Source: Firmicutes bacterium UBA4795 (GTDB lineage Bacteria > Bacillota > Desulfotomaculia > Desulfotomaculales > Nap2-2B). From it: 15,079 nucleotides of DNA. Location of the stretch: contig DHGP01000041.1 in the NCBI GenBank assembly GCA_002402825.1, positions 1-15,079 of the forward strand. Direction: 5' to 3'. This document shows positions 5,470 through 13,688 of this stretch, piece by piece (the stretch's first letter is position 1; every line of letters begins with the position of its first letter). The translations under genes and the position numbers were made by a program. Under the pieces are notes generated by a model. That model was not told where the DNA came from. It did not search any database and saw only the letters and a program-made list of their open reading frames with translations.

Positions 5470-5600
5470 GAAAAACAAAAACTTTGTAAAATATTTCCTA
5501 AAATATTCCAAATAATGGACTTGACGAACGTAGGGGTGGGGGTTATAACATAAATGTGGTGAAACATCCTTAATCTTTACCTCGGAATTTTCCTCCTGCC

Positions 5601-6902
5601 TTAACTGGTCAAAGACAAAAGACAGCGTAGTTCGTCACGCAGCAGGCGGGTAATTAAAAAGTTTTTTCTTACCCCTTCTTTGCCTTGTTGGCCTATAAAT
5701 TTTGCTACTTCGGGATTGGAAAGTAAATAGATAACCCGCTCAGCACACTCCTGGATGCTGGTGACTAAAAAACCCCCGCCGTCTTGCAGTTGCATGGGGA
5801 TACCTCCTGTTTTTCCGGCAACCACCGGCGTTCCTTTCCAAAGTGATTCAGAAATCACCAGTCCAAATCCCTCCCGAATAGACTTTTGAATGACTACCTG
5901 GGCTAAATGTTGAAAGGCATTTACCTCTATATTGCTTACCCCGATAAGATTAGTAAATACATGTATGTGAGGGTCTTTTAAGTCTTCAGCCATTATTTTT
6001 TCGTAAATTTCCCATCCTTCAGGATCATCAAGGGCCATGGAACCAACCATAGCCAAATGAATGTGCGGAAATTCCTTTTGTACCAGGCGGTAAACCTCAA
6101 TAACCCCAAAAGGGTCCTTCCAGGGGTCAAAACGCGAGACCTGCGTGATAAAAGGCTCCTCAGGGTAGATCCCTATCCAGTCAAGAATATTTTGGGCCAG
6201 GTCATCGGAAAGGGGCAAGTTTTTAGGACTTAGCGGGTCAATAGCCGGGGGAATAAAGATAATATTTTGGTGCTTAAAGTCCAGTGGGACAAAATCTGCC
6301 ATGGTAAAAATAACCGCGTCATAATCGGCAATATAGTCCTCTAAAAAACGCCAGTAGTCTGGGCACGGTTGGGAGGTGTCAATATGGCAGCGCCAAATCC
6401 ATTTTGTATTCATGTTTTTATGGGGAAAGAAGGTTTTAGAAAAAGCCCGCAAAGCGGCGGGTTGGGGGTCATGAATAATAATGACGTCATATTCATCCTC
6501 TAAAAGTCTGGCGTTACGAATATTATAGACCAGGTATGTTTCCTCTTCTTCCTTGGTAAAAGGGCGTACCTGCCCTTGAAGAGCGTTATGAAAACGTTTA
6601 GTAACGTTAAAAAATTTCTCGTCGCCAGAAATAACCCGCCATTCGGCTCTAATACCTAAGTTTTGTTCTAGCGGCACTATGGAACGCAAAAGTTCCGAAA
6701 CTCCTCCTCCATAAGGGGTAGCGTTAATGTGGGCCAGACGCAAGCCCGCAAGGGGCCTAGCCAGGTCCTTAAGTTCCGCGACCGCTTCCTGACCCACAAT
6801 GTTGAGGTAAGCTTCAATAGCTTGTTTTCCCACGTCAACCAGTTGAAGCAAATAAATCACTCCTATCTCAATATTTTGGAGCCATTCTTTTAATAACTCC
6901 AT
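5601..6902 (-). CDS. GT4 glycosyltransferase, trehalose-synthase (TreT)-like
   Basis: This 433-residue cytosolic protein resembles TreT, which joins a nucleotide-sugar glucose to glucose to make trehalose, reversibly. The N-terminal Rossmann half has HINATPYGGGVSELL (58-72), IIIHDPQPAAL (141-151) and WRCHIDTS (170-177). The C-terminal half has QVSRFDPWKDP (254-264) and IREGFGLVISESLWKGTPVV (342-361), the E-x7-E donor-binding motif, then GGIPMQL. Those are the signature blocks of the TreT group, but related GT4 enzymes using other acceptors share them, so the substrate is an inference. ATG 6902 lies 16 bases after the LysE-family stop, so it is the third gene of an MFS-LysE-GT operon. Stop TAA; no terminator seen after it. 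Confidence 0.8.
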   Translation of the reverse strand: MELLKEWLQNIEIGVIYLLQLVDVGKQAIEAYLNIVGQEAVAELKDLARPLAGLRLAHINATPYGGGVSELLRSIVPLEQNLGIRAEWRVISGDEKFFNVTKRFHNALQGQVRPFTKEEEETYLVYNIRNARLLEDEYDVIIIHDPQPAALRAFSKTFFPHKNMNTKWIWRCHIDTSQPCPDYWRFLEDYIADYDAVIFTMADFVPLDFKHQNIIFIPPAIDPLSPKNLPLSDDLAQNILDWIGIYPEEPFITQVSRFDPWKDPFGVIEVYRLVQKEFPHIHLAMVGSMALDDPEGWEIYEKIMAEDLKDPHIHVFTNLIGVSNIEVNAFQHLAQVVIQKSIREGFGLVISESLWKGTPVVAGKTGGIPMQLQDGGGFLVTSIQECAERVIYLLSNPEVAKFIGQQGKEGVRKNFLITRLLRDELRCLLSLTS

Positions 6903-6918
6903 TTATCAGCCTTAAAAG

Positions 6919-7626
6919 TTATTTTTTTAAATTAAAAATAAAATAAGTTTCGAACAGGCTGGAAGCCTGCCCTACTATGAAATAAACCCCCAAGCCAATA
7001 AGAAATAAACCACAAATTAACATTGTTCCTCGGTAAACCCGGGGTGGAAAAAATTTTTGCCCTTTGATTACTACACCAGCAATTAAACAATACCAGGTAA
7101 AGTCAGAAAGAATATGACCGCTAAAAAAACTGACTAGACCTAAAAATCCTTGTTTTAAAGCTATAGCTATGTAGCTTAAACCAATTGTAATCCACCATAC
7201 GCTCCAATATGGGTTAGATAAACTAACTAGAATTCCAGCCCATACCGGATATATTTTGGTAGTTTGGGGGTCAGGAAAAATTTTTCTTCTAAGTTCATTA
7301 AGTGTATTTGATTTTTCAAAGTTTAAACTTAATCGATTCGACCAGGAACTGCGTACCTGGGAAAAACCAAGGTACAGTAAAAAAAGGCCTCCTCCAAACG
7401 CCACTATCAGGATGGTAACTGGGATGGTTAAAAACGAAGCTAAACCCAAAACTAAAGCGGTTACTAAAATAAGTTCTAAAATACCGTGTCCTAGGACAAT
7501 TAAGGGACCGGCTATGAAGCCCTTCTTAATTGTTTCCCCAATTGTAACAGCCAAAAGAGGACCGGGCGTAATAGCCCCCGAAAAACCAACCACAAAGGCG
7601 GTTAAAAAAATAACCATAATTTCCAT
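6919..7626 (-). CDS. LysE-family exporter with a repeat-derived C-terminal tail
   Basis: LysE/RhtB proteins are six-helix inner-membrane exporters of amino acids or related metabolites. The 235-residue protein has the family motif GAITPGPLLAVTIGE (18-32), a second hydrophobic pair at 44-90, a polar cytosolic loop (91-125), and three more helices (about 127-155, 160-187, 200-218) including LSNPYWSVWW. The substrate cannot be deduced. The last helix ends at about residue 218. The following VGQASSLFET (218-227) is encoded by a palindromic element (6949-6976) that is also present in ywlC. So this C-terminus is likely not ancestral. ATG 7626 is chosen; ATG at residue 4 is an alternative. It lies 9 bases after the MFS stop, within one operon. 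Confidence 0.85.
   Translation of the reverse strand: MEIMVIFLTAFVVGFSGAITPGPLLAVTIGETIKKGFIAGPLIVLGHGILELILVTALVLGLASFLTIPVTILIVAFGGGLFLLYLGFSQVRSSWSNRLSLNFEKSNTLNELRRKIFPDPQTTKIYPVWAGILVSLSNPYWSVWWITIGLSYIAIALKQGFLGLVSFFSGHILSDFTWYCLIAGVVIKGQKFFPPRVYRGTMLICGLFLIGLGVYFIVGQASSLFETYFIFNLKK
6949..6976. repeat. 28-bp palindromic repeat, copy in lysE-type gene
   Basis: TTCGAACAGGCT, GGA, AGCCTGCCCTACT: the stem CAGGCT/AGCCTG has a GGA loop. It matches the block starting at 9840 in ywlC at 27 of 28 positions. It lies at the very 3' end of the exporter gene and encodes part of its tail, in the opposite orientation relative to the gene compared with ywlC. Confidence 0.85.
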
Positions 7627-7635
7627 TAATCATCT

Positions 7636-8850
7636 TTACCCCTTAAAATTAATCATTACTTTAGGTACTTTTGAAGGCCTCTTTTCTTCCTGGGCTGCTG
7701 TTTGCGGCCATAGGTTGGTCAAAAGTCCAATGAAACCTGTGCCGGCCGCAAAAAACATTGCCCCTTGAAAGTACCATACCTGGGCTATGGCCCCTCCAAG
7801 GAAGGGGCCTACGGCATTACAAAGGTTTAGAGTAGCGTTAAAAAGCCCGCTGGCGGTTCCTTTTTCCTCCCCCTTTTTAAGTACCAAAAGAAGTGCTCCC
7901 ACGTAAAGAAACGACCAGGAAAATCCTAAAATAGCCTGCACAATAACCAACTGGGTAAGCCCATGAAAAAAGTAAGCTGAAAAACCATAGCCCAAAAAAA
8001 CCAGCACGGATAATACCTGACCCCAGATAAATATAGTTGAGGCTGGAAACCTATCTACGTAACGCATGGTAATAAATTGTACGCCAAAATTAATACTCCA
8101 GAGAATACCAATCCATGTTTTGTCGGCTCCTAAGGAGACCAAAAATAAAGGCAGAATAACCCAAACGGAAGCTGCCCCCAGGTGACGGAGAAAAACAGCC
8201 AGGTAAACCCGGAAATTTTTTTGGGTTACACTCCACAAATTAGGAACTAGGCGGCATTTTGTGCCCGGCGTTTCTTTTAAACCCAGGGAGACCACAAAGG
8301 CAAGCAATGATAAGGCTGCACTAATGAGGAACAAATAGTGGTATTCTTTTAATATTGCGCCCGTGAGTGCGCCGGCAATCCAACCTAATGAACCATTAGA
8401 ACTAAACTTACCCATATTCCCTTGCGATTCAAAAATATAGGCAATTAACGCGGCCGTTGAAATGCCCAGGGAAAACCCGACAAATGCCCTTACCACGATT
8501 AAAATGGCAAGGTTAAAGGCAAGAAGTTGGGTTAAATAAGCCACGCAGCTAATACCTAACCCTAATTGAATATAAAAAACCCGGCCCCGAGTATCTGATT
8601 TTCGGCCAAAAATAAGGGAGGAAATTAAAAAGGCTACCCCGTAAGCCGCCCCATTTACTCCAACCAAAAAATTTGAGGCCCCCAACTCAGCTGCCAGTAA
8701 GGGAATAAAAAGAATGGAAGCTTCAATGGCAAAATATACTAAGAAATTAATCAGATTTGCTTTTAGTTTTAAATTTTTATTTGGATTATTATTAAGAACA
8801 TCTGATTTCGTATTTATTTTTTTTTCTTTTTTTTCTTCGTTTTTTTTCAT
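7636..8850 (-). CDS. Major facilitator superfamily transporter
   Basis: A 404-residue protein with twelve predicted membrane helices, the usual MFS number. The loop between helices 2 and 3 has the motif-A variant FGRKSDTRGR (81-90). The GASNFLVGVNGAAYG and LGADKTWIGILWSINFG segments are the repeated starts of helix 2 and helix 8 in sugar/drug-type MFS families. The first 30 residues are unusually rich in Lys and Asn (KKNEEKKEKK) and come from an A-rich stretch, so the true start may be further in, though no better ribosome binding site is seen. The substrate is unknown. It is the first gene of the operon with the LysE-family exporter and the GT4 enzyme; a TATAAT (8895-8890) upstream could be its -10 box. 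Confidence 0.85.
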   Translation of the reverse strand: MKKNEEKKEKKINTKSDVLNNNPNKNLKLKANLINFLVYFAIEASILFIPLLAAELGASNFLVGVNGAAYGVAFLISSLIFGRKSDTRGRVFYIQLGLGISCVAYLTQLLAFNLAILIVVRAFVGFSLGISTAALIAYIFESQGNMGKFSSNGSLGWIAGALTGAILKEYHYLFLISAALSLLAFVVSLGLKETPGTKCRLVPNLWSVTQKNFRVYLAVFLRHLGAASVWVILPLFLVSLGADKTWIGILWSINFGVQFITMRYVDRFPASTIFIWGQVLSVLVFLGYGFSAYFFHGLTQLVIVQAILGFSWSFLYVGALLLVLKKGEEKGTASGLFNATLNLCNAVGPFLGGAIAQVWYFQGAMFFAAGTGFIGLLTNLWPQTAAQEEKRPSKVPKVMINFKG

Positions 8851-9143
8851 ACTTGTCCAAACTTTCTAAGATTAAGATTGTAATATTTTATTATAGCATA
8901 TTAATCAGGAGTATGTTTTATTGAAATTGGATTAAAATTGATTTGCAAAATAGCCTGGGGCAAATTTTTTCAAAATAAAAATTATTTTTTATTAGTTTTT
9001 AAGCTATAATTAAATATACAAACTTATTAAATTTGCCATTCAACCACCCGTTAACAATCTATTCTACCATTTGCCATAGGTTAAGTGGCAGATAATAGCT
9101 TAAAATTTGCAGATGGCTAAGCTTTGAAGGGTAACTAACTTAT
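8851..9143. promoter_or_regulatory. Divergent AT-rich intergenic region between MFS gene and ywlC
   Basis: It separates the minus-strand transporter operon from the plus-strand ywlC run. There are -10-like TATAAT boxes on both strands: 8895-8890 toward the MFS gene and 9005-9010 toward ywlC. Neither has a convincing -35 box. An inverted pair AGCTTA / TAAGCT at about 9098-9124 lies before the GAAGGG site (9126-9131) of ywlC. No small gene or RNA is recognised. Confidence 0.45.
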
Positions 9144-10334
9144 ATGGAAGATCTTGCTTTACCGCTAAAAACTTTTTACTGGAAGGTAAACGCCCAGGAA
9201 CCTGCAGAAGAGGTTATTAGGCAGGCAGCGGAAATAATCCGTCAGGGCGGTTTAGTGGCTTTTCCTACCGAAACTGTTTATGGCTTAGGAGCAAATGTAT
9301 TTGATCGGAAGGCAATTGTGAAAATTTTTAACGCTAAGGGCCGTCCTTTGGATAACCCGCTTATTGTTCATATTGCTGCCCCGGCCGATATTTATCAGTT
9401 GTCTGTTCTTGTTTCTCCTCTTGCTCTTTGTTTGGCGGAAGTTTTTTGGCCCGGACCACTTACGTTAATTTTACCACGTCTGAAAACAGTACCCGCAGAG
9501 GTTTCGGCGGGATTGAATACCATAGCCGTTCGCTTACCGTCTCATCCGGTGGCTTTAACTCTGATTAAGGCTGCTGCCGTTCCTATTGCCGCTCCCAGCG
9601 CGAATCTTTCGGGTTGCCCCAGTCCTACCACCGCCAAACATGTTTGGGCCGATTTAAACGGGAAAATTGACGCCATCATAGACGGTGGGCCAACCGAAAT
9701 AGGGGTGGAGTCAACGGTGGTGGACTTGACCGGGGCAACCCCGGTAATATTGCGTCCAGGAAAAATAACACCGGCTGAAATTGAAGCCGTAGCAGGAAAA
9801 GTATGTTTAGACCCGGCGGCTAAAGGAATAATAACCAGCTTCGAGCAGGCTGGAAGCCTGCCCTACTTCGAGCAGACCAGGCTGAAAGCCCGGCCTACCA
9901 GAAGCCTACCCTACTTTAAAACAGATACTACCTTTGAAAAATGGCGGCCGCGCTCACCAGGGATGAAGTACCGGCACTATGCCCCCCGGGCCCCTTTATA
10001 TCTTATTGAAGGAAATGTCCCACAAGTGATCAAATATATTAATGAACTGGCTAGTCGTTACCAAAAAGCCGGTTTACGGGTAGGCATTTTTACCTATAAG
10101 GAAACGGCCAAGCACTACCAACAAGGAGAAGCGTTGGTAGTCGGTAATCGGTGTGAACCGGCCGGCGTAGCGGCAAACCTGTATCGTATCCTAAGATGCT
10201 TTGATGAATTAGGGGTAGATCTCATTTTAGCGGAAGGGATGCCCCCAGTTGGCGTAGGCTTAGCCGTAATGAATCGTTTGCGCCGGGCGGCGGGAAATAA
10301 TATTATCAGACTGGGAGACAACTGTTGGACTTAA
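9144..10334 (+). CDS. ywlC: Sua5-type L-threonylcarbamoyladenylate synthase with repeat-expanded linker
   Basis: The enzyme makes threonylcarbamoyl-AMP from Thr, bicarbonate and ATP, the first step of tRNA t6A37 modification. The YrdC domain (about 20-210) shows GGLVAFPTETVYGLGAN (35-51), KIFNAKGRPLDNPL (60-73), NTIAVRLP, IAAPSANLSG and GVESTVVDLTG...ILRPG. After the linker comes the Sua5 domain, announced by SPGMKYRHYAP (271-281). The linker contains a block (about 232-258; FEQAGSLPYFEQ...) translated from a palindromic repeat shared with the lysE-type gene. The total of 396 residues is longer than the usual ~345. In the known structure the linker can touch the active site, so its expansion could matter. 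ATG 9144 follows GAAGGG. The next gene overlaps its end. Confidence 0.93.
   Translation: MEDLALPLKTFYWKVNAQEPAEEVIRQAAEIIRQGGLVAFPTETVYGLGANVFDRKAIVKIFNAKGRPLDNPLIVHIAAPADIYQLSVLVSPLALCLAEVFWPGPLTLILPRLKTVPAEVSAGLNTIAVRLPSHPVALTLIKAAAVPIAAPSANLSGCPSPTTAKHVWADLNGKIDAIIDGGPTEIGVESTVVDLTGATPVILRPGKITPAEIEAVAGKVCLDPAAKGIITSFEQAGSLPYFEQTRLKARPTRSLPYFKTDTTFEKWRPRSPGMKYRHYAPRAPLYLIEGNVPQVIKYINELASRYQKAGLRVGIFTYKETAKHYQQGEALVVGNRCEPAGVAANLYRILRCFDELGVDLILAEGMPPVGVGLAVMNRLRRAAGNNIIRLGDNCWT
9840..9915. repeat. Palindromic repeat cluster inside the ywlC linker
   Basis: The first unit (9840-9867) has the stem GCAGGCT/AGCCTGC with a GGA loop and matches the lysE copy at 27 of 28 positions. A second, degenerate unit starts again with TTCGAGCAG at 9867. 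A third, partial unit (GAAGCCTACCCTACTT) ends at about 9915. All are read in the ywlC frame and produce residues 233-257. Confidence 0.8.
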
Positions 10335-10867
10335 TTCTTTTAATCTTACTTGCCCTGGCTTTGGGTACCGATGCTTTTTCTTTATGCCTGGGTCTGGGCT
10401 TAGCTGGCGTTAATTTTCGGCAAACAATAACCCTAAGTTTAATTATTTTATTTTTCCATATAGCCATGCCGCTTGCGGGCTGGCAAATAGGAGAAATAAT
10501 GGGTAACTATTTAGGCCGGCTGGCCAGCCTTGTCGGGGCTTTGATTTTAATTTATCTTGGGGTCCGTTTAATTTGGGTAACCCGGCAAAAAACTACCAGA
10601 GAAATTTCTACCAGGCTGTTAAACAGCAACTGGGGGTATTTTTTGTTAGGGCTTAGCGTAAGTATGGATGCTCTTAGCGTTGGTTTTTCGTTGGGAACCC
10701 AAAAAATAAGTTTGTTTTGGACGGTAATAGTAATTGGGCTGGTAGCAGGTTTAATGACCTTAAGCGGCCTTATCGGTGGACGTTATTTAAGCCGCCTGGC
10801 AGGTCGCCGGGCTCAAATGTGCGGCGGTCTTGTTTTAATTGGAGTAGGGGTAAAGTTATTTTTTTGA
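10325..10867 (+). CDS. mntP: Manganese efflux pump MntP
   Basis: MntP exports Mn(II) across the cytoplasmic membrane. The 180-residue protein has six hydrophobic helices in two repeats. Each repeat carries the conserved Asp-containing motif: LALGTDAFSLCLGLG (11-25) and LSVSMDALSVGFSLGT (109-124), the expected metal-passing aspartates. The start is TTG 10325, 7 bases after GGGAG (10313-10317); it overlaps the ywlC stop by 10 bases, so the two are translated together. No yybP-ykoY-type Mn riboswitch is seen upstream, as expected inside an operon. In Bacillus the same position holds ywlD, which supports the call. Confidence 0.92.
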   Translation: MDLILLILLALALGTDAFSLCLGLGLAGVNFRQTITLSLIILFFHIAMPLAGWQIGEIMGNYLGRLASLVGALILIYLGVRLIWVTRQKTTREISTRLLNSNWGYFLLGLSVSMDALSVGFSLGTQKISLFWTVIVIGLVAGLMTLSGLIGGRYLSRLAGRRAQMCGGLVLIGVGVKLFF

Positions 10868-10877
10868 GGTGAAATAA

Positions 10878-11336
10878 GTGGTCCAAAAAATTCTTTTTGT
10901 TTGTACCGGTAATACCTGCCGCAGCAGTATGGCTGAAGTAATTGCCAGGCAGGTGTTAGAAAGTCAAGGGCGGGAAAAAGAAATTGAAATTTCTTCCGCC
11001 GGCCTGGCCGCCTGGGCAGGTACGCCTGCTTCCAAAGAAGCGGTTGCGGTTATGCAGGAAATGGGGTTGGATTTAAGTAAACACCGGGCTAAGCTCCTAA
11101 CACCGGAAATGGTAAAACAGGCCGATTTAATTTTAACCATGACCAGAACGCACCAGGTCCAGGTACGCAAAATGGTTCCTGAGGCAGCAAAAAAAACTTT
11201 TCCTTTAGCGGCGTACGCAAAAAGCAAGGATGAAGATGAAGATATTATTGATCCGCTGGGTTATTCCATAAATGTTTACCGTAAGTGCGCGGCGGTATTA
11301 AAAGATCTGATTGAACAAGCCCTTAAAAAGCGGTAA
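10878..11336 (+). CDS. ywlE: Low-molecular-weight protein phosphatase, arginine phosphatase YwlE type
   Basis: A 152-residue LMW-PTP fold. The P-loop VCTGNTCRSS (8-17) holds nucleophile Cys9 and Arg15. In YwlE a Thr in this loop (here Thr13) steers the enzyme to phospho-arginine, whereas most tyrosine phosphatases have Ile there, so arginine phosphatase is the better label. YwlE opposes the McsB kinase in protein quality control. The general-acid Asp is in IIDPLG (about 128-133), and ISSAGLAAWAGTPAS is the conserved SSAG block. GTG 10878 has GAGGTGA 5 bases upstream, 10 bases after mntP. No mcsB is in the window. Confidence 0.9.
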   Translation: MVQKILFVCTGNTCRSSMAEVIARQVLESQGREKEIEISSAGLAAWAGTPASKEAVAVMQEMGLDLSKHRAKLLTPEMVKQADLILTMTRTHQVQVRKMVPEAAKKTFPLAAYAKSKDEDEDIIDPLGYSINVYRKCAAVLKDLIEQALKKR

Positions 11337-11348
11337 AATAAACATTTA

Positions 11349-11365
11349 AATTTTATATTAAAATT
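11349..11365. repeat. Small AT hairpin between ywlE and rpiB
   Basis: AATTTTA (11349-11355), loop TAT, TAAAATT (11359-11365). All-AT pairing makes it weak. The 117-base gap up to rpiB is the only sizeable break in the run, so a promoter for the downstream genes could lie here, but no clear -35/-10 pair was found. Confidence 0.4.
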
Positions 11366-11453
11366 AATAGAGGAATATTCTAATTCTTGTAGAAAATATT
11401 CAAGGAAAGAAAGTCATCTTTTGTCTTCCTTTGAAGCAAGAGAGGAGCATAAG

Positions 11454-11915
11454 GTGAAAACTATGCGCATTGCTTTAGCTAGTGATCATGGCGGGTTTCG
11501 TTTAAAAAAAGAAATTATGGTTTTTTTAGAGCAAGAAGGTATTGCTTTCCATGACTTTGGTTCTTTTTCGGAAGAAGCTGTTGATTATCCCGATTATGCT
11601 TTAGTGGTGGCAGAATCAATCCACCGAGGTGATTTTGAACGAGGTATTTTATGTTGCGGTACAGGCATTGGAATGGTTGTTGCCGCCAATAAAATTCCTG
11701 GCGTGAGAGCAGCCTTATGCCACGATTGTTTTTCCGCCCGGATGGCGGCCGAACATAACGACGCCAATATCTTAACGCTGGGTCAAAGGGTGATTGGGAA
11801 TGGCCTGGCCATAGAAATAGTCCGTACCTGGCTTAAGGCTGAATTTCAGGGAGGCCGTCACGCCCGCCGGGTAGCCAAGATTACCGTCATTGAACAAAAA
11901 TACGGAAAGGAATAA
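11454..11915 (+). CDS. rpiB: Ribose-5-phosphate isomerase B
   Basis: RpiB interconverts ribose-5-phosphate and ribulose-5-phosphate in the pentose phosphate pathway, so it feeds PRPP and nucleotide synthesis. The protein starts near MRIALASDHGGF and has ILCCGTGIGMVVAANKIPGV with the catalytic Cys, then ALCHDCFSARMAAEHNDANI with the HND motif and LTLGQRVIG. Length about 150 matches the family. Two starts are possible: GTG 11454, 6 bases after AGAGGAG (11441-11447), and ATG 11463, 5 bases after AAGGTGA; I give the first because its site is stronger, but the second gives the more typical N-terminus. A TTG at 11421 is too far upstream to be likely. glyA follows 13 bases after the stop. Confidence 0.92.
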   Translation: MKTMRIALASDHGGFRLKKEIMVFLEQEGIAFHDFGSFSEEAVDYPDYALVVAESIHRGDFERGILCCGTGIGMVVAANKIPGVRAALCHDCFSARMAAEHNDANILTLGQRVIGNGLAIEIVRTWLKAEFQGGRHARRVAKITVIEQKYGKE

Positions 11916-11928
11916 AAAAAGATTAATT

Positions 11929-13176
11929 ATGCGCAATATGCTTAACAGACCCTTGGCTGAAGTGGACCCAGAAATTGCCCAGGCCATAAATTTAGAGTTG
12001 GTGCGCCAACAAAACACTTTGGAATTAATTGCTTCGGAAAACGCTGCTAGCCGGGCGGTGATGGAAGCCCAAGGCTCCGTTTTAACCAATAAGTACGCTG
12101 AAGGTTATCCTGGCCGGCGTTATTATGGAGGTTGTCAGTTTGTAGATATTGCGGAAAATCTTGCCATTCAGCGGGCTAAAGAGCTTTTTCGGGCGGAAAG
12201 TGTTAATGTGCAGCCCCATTCGGGAGCGCAGGCCAACATGACTGCTTACTTTGCCTTTTTAAAACCCGGCGACACTATTATGGGGATGAATTTAGCCCAC
12301 GGAGGCCATCTTACCCATGGTAGCCCCTTAAACATTTCCGGAAAATATTTTCAGGTTGTTTTTTACGGGGTAGAAGAAGAAACGGGTCAGATTAATTACG
12401 ATAAGTTGTTTGATTTAGCTATGACACACCACCCGCAAATGATTGTGGCCGGAGCCAGCGCCTACCCCCGGGCTCTTGACTTCGCTAAATTCAAAGAAAT
12501 TGCCGCGGCCGCGAGAGCGTATTTAATGGTAGATATGGCTCATATTGCCGGGCTGGTGGCTACCGGAGAACATATGAGTCCAATTCCCTATGCCGATGTG
12601 GTTACCACTACCACTCATAAAACCCTTCGCGGGCCACGCGGGGGCATGATTTTATGTCCGGAAAAGTACGAGAATCAAATTAACCGGGCCGTTTTTCCCG
12701 GAGTCCAGGGAGGGCCTTTAATGCACGTCATTGCAGCCAAGGCGGTAGCCTTAAAAGAAGCTCTGCAACCTGAATTTAGAGCTTACCAGCAGCAGGTGGT
12801 TAAAAATGCCCGGGCCCTGGCCAATGCTTTGCAAAAAAAGGGCTATAATTTGGTTGGCGGCGGAACGGATACACACCTGATTTTGGTGGATTTACGAAGC
12901 AAAAATATGACCGGCAAAGAAGCCGAAGATGTTTTAGATCAGGTAGGGGCAACTGTAAACAAAAACGCCGTTCCCTTTGATCCCCTTCCGCCAGCTAAAG
13001 CTAGCGGTATAAGAATTGGGACTCCTGCGGTTACCACTCGCGGCATGGTGGAGCAAGATATGGAAGTATTAGCCGAAATTATTCACCTGGCTTTACATCA
13101 TAGAAATGATCCTTGTCAGTTGACCCAGGCCAAACATATGGTTGAAGAGTTGTGCAGGCAATACCCCCTTTATTAG
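11929..13176 (+). CDS. glyA: Serine hydroxymethyltransferase
   Basis: GlyA moves the serine hydroxymethyl group to THF, giving glycine and 5,10-methylene-THF. It is a PLP enzyme of the cytosol. The 415-residue protein has LELIASENAASRAVMEAQGS, NKYAEGYPGRRYYGGC, VNVQPHSGAQAN, VDMAHIAGLVA and the PLP-lysine motif TTTTHKTLRGPRGG (Lys at about 231), all canonical. The open frame extends 13 codons further upstream into rpiB, but ATG 11929 gives the usual N-terminus. The best site, GGAAAGGAA (11904-11912), is rather far (16 bases), so ATG 11938 or an upstream start cannot be excluded. The product directly supplies the ThyX co-substrate encoded two genes downstream. Confidence 0.95.
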   Translation: MRNMLNRPLAEVDPEIAQAINLELVRQQNTLELIASENAASRAVMEAQGSVLTNKYAEGYPGRRYYGGCQFVDIAENLAIQRAKELFRAESVNVQPHSGAQANMTAYFAFLKPGDTIMGMNLAHGGHLTHGSPLNISGKYFQVVFYGVEEETGQINYDKLFDLAMTHHPQMIVAGASAYPRALDFAKFKEIAAAARAYLMVDMAHIAGLVATGEHMSPIPYADVVTTTTHKTLRGPRGGMILCPEKYENQINRAVFPGVQGGPLMHVIAAKAVALKEALQPEFRAYQQQVVKNARALANALQKKGYNLVGGGTDTHLILVDLRSKNMTGKEAEDVLDQVGATVNKNAVPFDPLPPAKASGIRIGTPAVTTRGMVEQDMEVLAEIIHLALHHRNDPCQLTQAKHMVEELCRQYPLY

Positions 13177-13229
13177 AGACCGTAGTATTTTATTAGAGAA
13201 TGTGAAATGACTTGATTAAGGAATTATTT

Positions 13230-13688
13230 ATGATGGTCGTGAAACGTCCTACTTTTGACGAAACCTATATGGAAGTAGTAGATATTATTGCCCGTCGTTC
13301 CACGTGCTTACGCAAAAAAGTAGGGGCGGTAATTGTGGTGGACAGACGGATCATTGCTCATGGATATAACGGCGTGGTCAGCGGGGAAGAACATTGCTGT
13401 GATATTGGCGTGTGCCGGAAGGATTTGGCCGGGCGGGAGGACTATAAACCGTGCGTGCACGCCGAACAAAACGCCTTATGTGTTTGCGCTAAAAGAGGTC
13501 TGGCGGTACAGGGAGGGACCCTTTACGTAAATGCAGATATTTGTGTTACCTGTGCCAAGCTTATGGTAAGCTGCGCCCTAAACCGGGTGGTAATAAGACG
13601 AGACCATAAAGGAACAGAGGAAGGAATAAATTTTTTGCTTCAGCACGGTATACAAGTAGATTTTTGGGGGGAGCTAAGTGAAGGTTGA
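13230..13688 (+). CDS. comEB: dCMP deaminase (ComEB type)
   Basis: The enzyme deaminates dCMP to dUMP with zinc. The 152-residue protein has the cytidine-deaminase core: HAEQNAL (His77, catalytic Glu79) and CVTCAKL (Cys105, Cys108) for zinc. RRSTCLRKKVGAVIV and HGYNG in the N-terminal part are also canonical for dCMP deaminases. The loop GEEHCCDIGVCRKDL adds Cys/His residues of the family's second, structural metal site. Usual members have P-C-x-x-C; here the residue before the first Cys is Ile. ATG 13230 lies 6 bases after AAGGAA; the TTG at 13212 is less likely. The stop overlaps thyX by 11 bases. Confidence 0.92.
   Translation: MMVVKRPTFDETYMEVVDIIARRSTCLRKKVGAVIVVDRRIIAHGYNGVVSGEEHCCDIGVCRKDLAGREDYKPCVHAEQNALCVCAKRGLAVQGGTLYVNADICVTCAKLMVSCALNRVVIRRDHKGTEEGINFLLQHGIQVDFWGELSEG

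Noticed and set aside
5380..5600. Purine riboswitch upstream of purH
   Set aside because: I looked for a three-way junction with the usual loop sequences on the minus strand and could not see one; only a plain promoter candidate was found.
7256..7768. 170-residue plus-strand open frame opposite the LysE-family and MFS genes
   Set aside because: It is antisense to two well-supported genes, rich in Lys/Pro/Thr from reversed membrane codons, and has no family resemblance or ribosome binding site.
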